In this document: piece by piece, positions 43,360 through 55,300 of the stretch | How the letters are laid out: the number at the start of each line of letters is the position of its first letter | Numbering within the stretch: the first letter of the stretch is position 1 | From: Cliona cf. orientalis | Lineage: Eukaryota > Porifera > Demospongiae > Clionaida > Clionaidae | Length of the DNA stretch: 64,000 bases | Direction: 5' to 3' | Assembly (NCBI GenBank): GCA_963930775.1 | Contig: OZ005699.1 | Location: forward strand, 4,733,501-4,797,500 | Position numbers and translations under genes: made by a program | The notes under the pieces: generated by a model | What the model saw: only the letters and a program-made list of their open reading frames with translations | What the model was told of the DNA's origin: nothing | The model's database searches: none

Positions 43360-46300
43360 ATGATGGCTACTTTCAAGGATAAGGTGAAGAATATTCTTCG
43401 CCTTCAGGTAAATTTATAGAAAGAAATAGCCGATTGCATGCAGAATATTTTCCAATAAACGTATTCAATTCTACGAACGATTCTGCAGCGTCCTAAGGCA
43501 CAGGAAGATGGCGAACTTGGAGATATTCACTCCTTGCAGGTGAATTTTATTAAAGCAAGAGTACAAGTTTACACGTATATTTATGTAGTGGACCAGAGAT
43601 GGTGCTCAATAATGTTTTGTATGGGGATTGATATCTAGGGATAGTCACACAATGTGGCCTGTACTTTCATCTGCAAACAAAAATAAGCACTTATCCATCA
43701 ATTCCTACCTTGAAACTTGCGCTATCACTTGATTTATCCTTGTTGACCAATTCTTTCAGCATATTGAAGATTAGATGTGGCAAAAAGCAATTTCTAAGCT
43801 GATAAGGACTGTGAAAGCTGCACAGTCTGCACGAAGGGGTCAAATTTCTTATTCACGTGGAAGTGAATCACGCACCCAGAAGTTAATGGGATTTTGTATG
43901 GGCGAATTTTAACATGGTGGACAGAACAGCTCGTCAACTCAAATTGACGCTACGTGTCAGCAATGCCAGTGCGAAAGATTTTGAGCCAAGAACTGGTTGA
44001 AACAACTATATTATGAGCTACACACGGTCGTTTTAGGAGTTGTCCTGATGTAAGTTGTATAAAAACAGCTCTCCAGCTGCTACCACTATCTGCAGTGATC
44101 CTCATTTCAACAAATTCACAATTATTTTTGAACATATACTTGCACGCCTGCAATGGACCTAAAATTTGGTACAGGACTTCAATACCATACTATCTACTAC
44201 ATAATTCTTCAAGAGGTACAGATTGGCCCTAGTTGGGATCTGTGAGGTGCATCAAAATGAAAACTTTGACTAGATAATATTCAAGGCCCCTAGTCGGAGT
44301 CTACCTAATGCTGATGGCTGAACTAAGTCGATAATATTAAGTAACACTCTAGAACCCCATGCTCCAATTCACTATAGTTTGTGAGTGATGGTCTCAGAAT
44401 TTTTGAACATGGTGAAGACAAGCTGCCGATCTTTCAAAAATACCAGTGTAGATACATTACAACCAGTAGTTGAACATAATAATATGTTATAGTTGAATCT
44501 TGATTGTAAGAGATTTTTTGGTATCAAATCCTGATTTTTGCAATATGGTGCACTTTTGGCTCCCTTGACCCCTGCTTGACCTGCTGACCTTTTTGGCGGT
44601 AGCGCTAATGTTAATCATAAAGACGTGCGCAAACGTATACAATCACCTTCACACAACGTGTGTGCAATATCATGAATGCGCATACGTTTGGCGCTCGCGT
44701 AGTGCGCTAGCCCTAGGCGCATACATCCTCATGGCATGGCAACCCAAGTAAACAACGTACTTTCTGTATGAATAAGAAAGTATGTGGAAAATGTGACCCC
44801 TTGGCCCTAGTTGGGATCTGTGAGGTAGACTCCGACTAGGGGCCTTGAATATTATCGTGCGGACTGAAATTATCAGTTGGCATGCCAATAAACCACATCA
44901 TAATATAGCATAGCCATGACAAATTTATTATCCATGCTCAAACTCAGTGTAAATGTATATACATGTAGGCAGGTAGTCTCGCTAGCCACACCCTTCAATC
45001 TCAAGAGAAAAGACCATGCACACTAGTTGTTCTGGCGACAGGATTTGGTCACGTCCAATCAGATTTGAGATTTGAATTTATTGCTTAGCAATGATTTGGT
45101 AGCAGCGTGCGCATATATAATTGACCCTACATTGTTTGTGGTTATCCGTGACTTGTTTACAATTATTGCATTCCGCCGAACTACTAGCTTTATGCATGGT
45201 CACCAGACCTCTCTTTCCCTCGGATTAGGGGTGTGGCCATGAGACTTGTAGGCAGGATGGTAGGTATGTACATGTACATGCATGCTATGCATGCTATACT
45301 ACTATCCATTCAATGTGTGTGAGGTACATGTAGATTATACATGTATGTGCTCTGGTAGTCTGGCCAGCTAGACCCATTCCCCGCGAGCAACAAGCTGAAA
45401 TATACTGACAAAGCTACTGTAACATACTGATCCGCTCGTTCACTTCCATCCTGAGCTCTCTTTAATCACGCTTGTGCTCGCTCTCTGTTGCTGTCTTCTC
45501 TGTCTAGTTCGTTCTCTGTAGTTAATGTTGGATCCGACATCCTCGTTCTTGGCCTTTCTTCCCGAATTCTCAATCTCCTTTGACTCGGATCATTTGAGCA
45601 TGTGCAAATAATTGGCAAAGAGGCGTGAAACTATAGAGAGCATGTGTTATTTCACGCACATGCTCAGTCAGCCAAACTAGACACACAGACAGACAGATGG
45701 ACAGATGAACTTCCAGCGAACGATCAAATGTGGGGCTTGCTCATGCTCGCCCCCCAATTATGCTGAGTTTGGTGGTCAAAATAATAATCTGGAGAGGGGG
45801 ATAAGGGTCCAGCTGGCCAGATTAGTGCTAGATCATCCCCCTCCTGAAAGGTGTACTGGTGTTCCTGACTGAGCATGTACCTTGTTTGTTGGCAATACCG
45901 TATGGCCAGAAATTTTTGAGGGAGCCAATTTTCGCGGTTGACTGGCGATCCACGAAAATTATAAATCTGCGAAATACATATAAAAACCCTAAATGCACAT
46001 TCTTGCGATATCGACATGCACGCACGCACGATAATAGGGGGTGTGGCCATCGTGGTACATGCCACTGCTGGATCAATCTAACAGCTGGTTTACTTGATAC
46101 GGGTACCAGTTCATTATTGTTGAGCTTCTTCCACACAAATGTCTCTAACTTCCATCATATGCAACTCTTATGCCATTTCTCAGTCTCGCAACTCTTATGC
46201 CATTTCTCAGTCTCCGCTAAGGACAAGTATGATCAATCAATAGCTTGCTGATTTTATCCGTCGAAATTTGAGCTGCGGCGCACGTGCAGTAAGAGGCGGA

Positions 46301-49300
46301 GCCTAATGGATAGTGTGGGTGGAGCAACTCGGGAACGTCCATCCGCGAAGATTAAGTTTGCGAAATCTTTGAATATGGAGCTTCTGCGAAAAGGATCCTT
46401 CAAGAATTTCTTGCCATACGGTATTATCAGCTGTCCCAAATCGAACGTGTTATCCCTGGGAATTTTAGGTAGTATTGCTAACCTCAAGGTACATGTATGA
46501 CTTCATTATGCATATTAGTGTATATGCCATACTTTTATCCTTGTACATCTCACATACGCTGTTATTAGCCTCCAGATTTACCTCATGCTCGTGAAGACTT
46601 GAGAAAGACTGAAGAGGTACTCTATACAGTTTTTGATATTGTCAAGTGTCCTAATTAAGTACAATAGTATGTAGCTTAAACATTGCCGCCCAGAGTGGGG
46701 CTAGACAGTTACTGTAACGTTAGTTCGCCCTCAGTCACATATTATGATCCATGCTGTAGTGGCCCAGCTGGGTAAGCACCCACTCCTGAATAAGCCACAC
46801 GATTTGGCGCAACGTACATGTACATATATGTAGGTATTAAAAAAAATTGAAAGTTATGACAATGCCATGCCCATGGGGACTCTAGTCTATGGGTTTGATA
46901 TCCATAATATAATTTTATGAAGGGGGGGGGTGCGGGGTAGCAGCTAGCAGACATGTATTGAGGACCCAATCTTAGAAAACCACCAAAACATGAGTGGTAG
47001 TAATACTCTAGGGGACGTCCTCTGTAGACATAGAGGCATAGTAGTTGCCGCATCTGAAACTGAACCAAATGATATGCTAAGTACAGTGTAGCTCATGATG
47101 TTGATGTGGCACCGAGTTGCACTAGAATGAGAAAAAATATTTTTATCACCCTCGGATTCTGCAGATAAACGACCCGAGCATTGGTAGACTTTCTAGATGT
47201 AGATACTGTATGGCGGGTAATTTTCGTGGAGTCTAATATTCGTGGAAAGTCCGAAAAGGCTCTCAAAATTAAATTTCATGGTTTTAAATTTCGTGACAGC
47301 AACCAGTCCAGGGGTGTGGCACTGCTGCACAAACGATGATCTAATCGATACACGCACTCACGATCTTCTTTGTTACTGAGTCATACTTACAGAGACTTGG
47401 ACAAAAAGCATGAGATAGAAGAATATTAAGTGTCGAAGATCTATCAGTTGGATGACAGTGGGTACTGTTGCTTGCTATACTGGAAAGTGTTGGCCGCGCT
47501 GCCACGATGTTTGTGGCCATGTCCATCATTATGGACTCGCGTAGTACCATATCACCGTAGGCATTAATTATTATTTTCGTGGGTGGAAAAATTTCGTGAC
47601 TGCCAAGTCAACCACAAAAATAACGAAAATTAGCACCCCACGAAAACTAGAGCTCTGTAGAGCACATACCCCGCGCGCACATTGCGCAATCTATAGATTT
47701 ATATTCGGTGCATAGCTATATATAATTTTATGAACTTGAGAGAAATATAAATGGAAATGCTGCTTACATGTAGTTGTCCCGGTGTCAATTGAAACAGCGT
47801 TCTCTGCACCCAGACCAGGAAGACATGAAGCTGTACCTATATTTTGTTGTAATAATAGTATTGCTATCTTGCATAGTGATTGGTTCCATGGAGCTTCAGA
47901 TTTCAGTCACTGTAGACATCACGAGCATTATTTAGAACATCAACGATCTTTACCAGTCACAAGCTTGTTAGTTGTGTGCATGAGCAGAAAGCACAAAGGC
48001 ACTATTTGTGATGCTCGTAGACCGTATCCCTCGATTTGACGCACACTGAAACCATTTTTTCGCCGAATTTGATTGATTTGTTGTGCTTACGAGTCGCTTA
48101 GACACCTACAACTCGAGATATGGTGATTTTTGTGCTAACGACAACGACAACAACAACGACAACAACGACGACGACATGACCGATTACTTTACCCCTTGCG
48201 CGTGCGCGCGGGGTAATTACCCGCCATACGGTAGCTTGTAGAACATGATGGTCAAGATTAGAAGTTCTAAAACTGTTCCGTTCTCAAAATATTCTTTGTA
48301 ATGTATGTAACGTCTGGGCCCTACTTGTAGAGTCTACCGAATCTACATGTATGATGTACAGCTTTAGGATGTAGATGGGGTGATGAGAGTGTGTGTGCCC
48401 ATCCTTGTTAAGCTAAGAACTTTCATGTAATTACTATTGTTGGGGCTCTGTGCTTTGGTGATTTAATTATCCCGGCAGACTCCGTGAACGTAGTTTGGGT
48501 ATAGGGTTGACTTTCGCCTTTAAAGCTGGAAGGGGGGAGTTCGGGTGCCTAAGGGTGGTCGTAGCTCAGTGGTAGAGCGCTGGTGGCTCAAGCCAGTGGC
48601 CCTGGGTTCGATTCCCGGTGGCTGCCCGGATTTTTTCTCTTCCAGCTAGCTTTAGGATGTAGATGGGGTGATGAGAGTGTGTGTGCCCATCCTTGTTAAG
48701 CTAAGAACTTTCATGTAATTACTATTGTTGGGGCTCTGTGCTTTGGTGATTTAATTATCCCGGCAGACTCCGTGAACGTAGTTTGGGTATAGGGTTGACT
48801 TTCGCCTTTAAAGCTGGAAGGGGGGAGTTCGGGTGCCTAAGGGTGGTCGTAGCTCAGTGGTAGAGCGCTGGTGGCTCAAGCCAGTGGCCCTGGGTTCGAT
48901 TCCCGGTGGCTGCCCGGATTTTTTCTCTTCCAGCTAGCTTTAGGATGTAGATGGGGTGATGAGAGTGTGTGTGCCCATCCTTGTTAAGCTAAGAACTTTC
49001 ATGTACCTAGCTTGAGCATGCATGCATGCTGGTTGGATCCCTGTGATACAGCGCAGTAGTCTCCCCTGTCTCAGTGTAGCTGAGGATAGTATACAAAACT
49101 AGAGCTCTCTAGCACATACATATACATGTATGTGTATGCTGCATATTCATCGGTGGCAGAAGCAGGGGGATATGCAAACATATGCTATCACCACTATAGT
49201 TCTTTGATTTTGATATCTTGAGTAAGTCAGACAAGAATATCCAACCAGTGCCCCCCCCCCCCCCCCAACTCCTGATATTTTTTCCCGCCTATGCAATATA

Positions 49301-52300
49301 GCTGTATGTGCATCCTACATCAATCTTTATGAGGTAAGAGCTGTGTATGCATCTAGTATATCTGTAGATGACCATTGCCTGCTTATAGTTGTATACATGT
49401 ATGTGCATGAGCAGAAACCATGTGGCCTATAGTTGCCACAATCAATAGCCATGATAAAGACACCATTACGGTATTTGTGATTTGAAGCATGCTGCAACAG
49501 CTCACATTCAGCTTGAGTAGATGGCTAGAAAACAGGAAAAGCTTAAGGTAAGGTATTAGTACAAGTATCTACCTACAGCAAACGTGAAGACTGGGCCTAT
49601 AATTTGCGTGCAAAGACTACATTATGATCTAATTCTACGTACCACATACATGTATTGATAGTAGTCAGAGTTGCAAAGCTCCGGACTTCCTGGGGATGAA
49701 TCATGCATGGTACGCAACTATTATTAATTATTTTATACTCCTCATCCCTTGGTCTTTATAATGACAATAGGCTGAATCAGCTGAGCAACCGATAGCTGCT
49801 TGTACATGACATTGTAGTATGGATCAAAGATAGTAGAGGGGGTATCCCAATCCTTCCCCTCTACTAAGTTTATCTATGCTGTGAGCGAAGGTTCGCCCCT
49901 TGATAATTTACATCACCCTAGTAATATTGCTTAAGCTTTATTTAATAATATTTCATCTGCATACGTATGTGCATTCTATTCCCATTTACAGTATATACGT
50001 GTAACAACCTTTGCCAAAAATTAGAGACTACCATATTTATTTGAATAGAATTCGCACCCTGATTGGTAGCCACACATGGAGTTCTGCGAAAAAAATAGTA
50101 GCTGCCCTTGAATAGTAGCACACACACGCACAAACACAATTAAGTGGGTGTGGCCATGATCTTAAGCCATATACAATTGATAGTTCAAGGGCAGAAAGTG
50201 ATCATGCATGACTTCAGTTAAATAACATTTCTCCCTTAGACTTGACTGCATGCACCTGCACCATGTGTATAAAAAGCTATATGGGGGAGACGAAGAGACC
50301 TACAATGTACATATACCGTAGAATCCCGCGATTACGCCCCCCTCGCGCATATATAAGCCCCCCCTGCATTTTTAGCTCAAGTTCCTGCATAGGTAGTTTT
50401 GTCTCGCATATAAGCCCCCCCTCCCTGACTGTAAAATGGAGTCCATAAGTCAATAAAAACAATAGCTACAGCTAGCAAACTAGCTATTTGTGTCATCATA
50501 TGCCTTACTTTGTCGTTTTTCTCGAGTTTTGCCCACCAAACAGCCAGAGAAAGTACAGAGATCGCGCGCCCACGTGGCATTCGGCGGTCGGTAATGGTCG
50601 TCACACGGAAATGTTAGGATCCCGCGTATAAGCCCCCTCTCCACTTTTGCCCAATCCTAGCATGCACAAAGGGGGGGCGTAATCGCGGGATTCTACGGTA
50701 ATGGAGAAACTTCAGGAACACAGGAGAACCGCTTTGAACAGGGACATACAGAATCCATGGGGAGCCCACTACTGATACTGAGCACAATGGAGAACAAGAA
50801 CCAGATATATTGTTTTCTGCCAAGATTGTCTGTAGTGCTAGATATAATGTGGATCCAAAGCTAGTAAAAGCCATCAAGATAGCAGAGATTCCCCCTCCCC
50901 CCTCCCAGTGAAAGCGGATGGCAACTATTACCTACCATCAGGAAAAGATCATCCAGATAGCGCATGCATGCGCAAAACTCCATTGAAAAGTTTTAGCTAT
51001 GTACTTAATCTTGTTAGTCTCGTGTTTTACACCTGAAGAAGCCCTAAGGATGTGCCTGATTATCTTTCAACGCAGCTGAAAGCAGTATTTAATTAATTCA
51101 CTTCATACTCTATTTGCATCCTCAGATTATTTCAGAAATAGATGATATTTATTTTGAGGAAGCCTCCATTGACTGTGGAAAGTTTGAATTGGAAGTAAGT
51201 TAATTACCTATACATGTACATATAATACAATAATTAATACATAACTATAACTGTCCTGCCTCTGTTTACATATTGAGGGGCTCCTGCGGCTAGGCTATAC
51301 TCACTCCAGCTTCAGGTGCTTAGATTGAAACCCTTTGATGGATACATTGCCCTCGGATACTTCATGATCAGCTACCATCTCTGCCAACTTTCTCCACTTC
51401 TACTTCATTGGCAATATGGAGTATGCATGTGTATACTGCATTACATGCTGGAACTTGCACAGCTTTTACGTGCACTTCAACCCCTCCATTGCGTTAAACA
51501 AAATGCATGTACCCTTTTTCTCCACTGCCTGATCCCTGATCCCACTGGCTATGGGATGGCAAAGATGAAGATGATCATTCTCAGGCCTACTTCCAGCTTT
51601 ATAGAAGTGTCTGCAAAAGCAGGACAACTCTCAATTCTTGAAGTACGAGTTAACTGTAGAATAATGTATTGGCTAAGAACCTCTGTTGTGAGGAGAATAG
51701 TTTTATTCTTCTTGCAAGAACATGCTCACATATCAATCGAGCTAGCTGTGTCTCTGTTCCTGTGAGCCATGGCTGGCTCAGATGAGCCTTCGGATACCTA
51801 CTCTCCTGTGGTGATTCTGTAAAACTTTATGAAGCCCCACCTGATTGAATGTCAGAGTTGTAGGCCTTTGCCAAAAGCATAGATTGTATGCCAAAAGTGA
51901 CCTTTGGCACAGGATAAAAATTATTTATAAATCCCTACTGTTTGAAGCAAGCATATAATTATGTCATATATAAGTTTAGCATAGTTGCCAAGTGTCCGGG
52001 ACAGTCCTGGAATTTGGCCCTATGTCCCGGTTGTGTCCCGGTTTGCCTGATTTTGCAACATTGTCCCGGATTCCAGCTCGATAGCATGTTATGGCTGGTC
52101 CCTGAGTCGCACTGAGCTGTATAGCACAGCTAGTGCCTATGCTTAGGATACACGCTGGGGTAGGATCAGTACCACCCTTTATAGCAAGTGTTTCTCATCG
52201 TCGGGCCATCTGCATCCATTGCTTGAGCGATAACCATTTGTTCAGTGAGTGCCCAGAAAATCCGAGGAATACATCATGGCCTTGCAATTGGGCCACTCAG

Positions 52301-55300
52301 CATTGGTGATAGCCACCTGATACCGATAATTCTGAACCCAGTATAAGTCGTTGAAATCACGGTAGCATCTCATGATTGTAGCTTGGTGTGGTACATTGTA
52401 TTAGGTCTGGCACCATCTGTGGGTATGCTCTCGATAGAAGTCCAACCATTGCTGCGAAACACTGCACCCATTATAGTATATTGGTCACTAGGGTACTATT
52501 TCTGCAATGCAGCCCCACCAGAACCTTCCCGCCCTCGTCCTTGTCTCTCAATCATGTTTCTGGGAGCAGCTCATACATTTCAGTGAATTCAAACTTTAGT
52601 ACATGTATCTTCTTTACAAATTTATCTGGCACCAGCAACAAACCCTCTCCAAAATAACTGCCAGCGAGTACCGTAGTTGTTCCCACAGCTGCTCTGGCAC
52701 CAATAACTGAAGAGGAGAAGGATGAAAATGGTAGCATCATAATACCCGTAGCACTCAGTATTGCCAATGAAGTAGAAGTGGAGAGAGTTGGCAGAGATGG
52801 TAGCTAATCATGAGAAGAAGATGGAAGCACACCAGAGTCCATAAGCCATTAAAAACAGTAGCTACAGCTAGCAAACTTGCCATAGTATGCGTGTGCCCTA
52901 CTTTGTTGATTTTCTCAAGTTTTTCCCAGAGAAAGTATGGATATCGCGCACCCACGTGGCATTCGATGGTCGGTAATGGTTGTCATATGGAAATGTAAGG
53001 ATCCCCTGTATAATGCTAGCATGCACAAAGGGTGGGTGGCGTAATCGCGGGATTCTATGGTACTAAATTTTGCAACTTGTACATGGAAATGGTACAGGGG
53101 TTGACATTCTAATGTTCTGTAGTGGGTGAAGGCAATAAATCCCATGCGGCCCAAGGGGCGTGGTATCACCATTTTAAAGCCTACTTTGGCAACGCATCTG
53201 CATTACTATAGCAACACATCCTGTATTGACACCATCATCCGACCACGACCATACCAACTACAGCAGCTCCATAGCGATCGTATGATCTCATACCATTTGA
53301 ATGCATATGTACTACATGTATGTATGTATGTATACTAGCTAGCCAGCTGTGTAGCTGGCAGTGCTTTTGTACGTTAGTAGCAGCGATGATTCTACCTAGC
53401 TTTTTGACTCTTGGTTCCTACAGTGACTATATTAGTCATCTGCAGCAATTCTTGACTAAAATTCTGGCCTCGGTTGTTCATTTTGTATCTAAGGTAAGCA
53501 AAAAGATTGGTTTGGCAATGTGTAGCCTAGAGAGATCTAGCTGTAAAAGAGTGTACATAATTGAAACAGGTAGCATCAGATTTACTGGGCTTTGTACAAT
53601 CATTTTGTAGTGCGTGGGAACATGCAGACTATCTTTATAAGCCTAGCTATTGTACCATGAGCTTTGACATAGAAGCTATGTTCAAAGTAATATCTATGTA
53701 CATGTACATATGTATAAACACATTAGATTGGTCTTTATGGCTATCTTGACTAGCGAAGACTCACACTGCAGCTACAATGTAGCTACTGCCGCCGCAATGC
53801 ACGTATGCCGTACATAACAGAGTAGTCAGTCAATACTCATATTGCCCTCACCTTGGTCAGCTTTATGGCATATAGCAAAAGTGCATGGCACTTTGATCTG
53901 CCCACACAGCAGGCTTTAATATGGTATATACTACTAAGGACCAATCAGCTTAAATATTTGATCAGCAGAAGCATATACCGTATACTTTCTAATATAGGCG
54001 CCCCCAAAAAATAATGAATCCCGTTATGTACCGAGAAACCCGCGCGTCGAGATGACGTTCTATTGATCACGTGTGGCACGCGCCTCCCTCACTTGGAAAA
54101 TTTCCGAGTATAAGGGAAAAAAAAGAAATTGAATGAATAGAGCGAGGATCGAATTGGGGTACATGAATCCATACACCAGAGCCCTAACCACTGCACCACC
54201 GTAAATGCCGCTGCCCAGTGCTCCTTTGTCACGACTTTAAAGACAATAGTAGTACTAACCCTTGTGTGTCAAACCCTACCCTAAACCAAAACCCTACCTA
54301 CCCTTAGCCGTTCATATAATACTATGCAATTTAGCCCAGCCCCCTACGGGGGCTGGGCCGTGCGCCTATGGCGCACGGGTTTCTCGGTACATAACGGAAT
54401 TCAAAAATAATTACAGATCAGTCAGTGAGGGGGCCTTATATGTGAGACAAAACTACCTATGAAGGAATTTGAGCTAAAATTGTGGGGGGGGGGGGGGGGG
54501 GGGGGGGGGAGGGACGTATTTGCGGGATTCTACAGTACTCACAATCATGTTTTAAACCATAATCACAGAAAAATGCACCTGCAGTATGTTAATTATACTA
54601 TATACAACGAAAAATATTTTTCAGACGGTCATTTTTCTTATATAGTCCGTGTCATTACATGAGGGCATGGATACGCGTCTTGGATGCGCCCGGTTGCTAT
54701 GAACGAGCCGCACTACAAGGCTCAGGATTGGTCAGAACTGTAGGGCCGTGTGCACAAAGAAGAGTGGCCTTAATGCCTCGGGCCATAGCTACAGCTAGAG
54801 ACGCATTGTCGATCGAACAATCGGCGCGAAAGCGCCGCGCGTTTTGAAAGACCTGCTAAGCAGGCGCTGGCGCTAGCCACCGAGCCTCGAGCGAAGCGAG
54901 AGGCGAGGTCTGTTCATACCTGTCAGTAGTCCGGTAGCAACGTTCGAGCAGAGCGAGAATGTTGCCATAGCACACTTGCTTGCTTTGCCAAGGGGTGTGG
55001 CCACTGCAACCGCTTCCATCTGCGCATGCGCACGGTACTAATGGACAATCTTGCCCAGGCAGGATACTGTTTGTGCATGAACTATGTCTCTATGTTTTGT
55101 GAGCATGTACTGTTAATAGATGATCGTGGATGCTGGCCACATTATCCCATGATTGTGACATTAAACATACTTGTATACATATACAATATGCTTATAGCTA
55201 CTGGGGATATGATGCAGTACTTCATAAAAGAGGTTTAAGTTGATCTTGACTGATTTCCTACCTACGTACGTAACTAGCCAAGAATGAAACCTAGCTCTTT

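Noticed and set aside
45724..46251. Overlapping frames of 102-130 codons
   Set aside because: They cover a MITE end and a 27-bp tandem duplication, which account for the open frames.
48551..48628. Functional tRNA gene
   Set aside because: A and B boxes are good, but T33 is missing and the acceptor stem needs many G-U pairs; a SINE head fits better.
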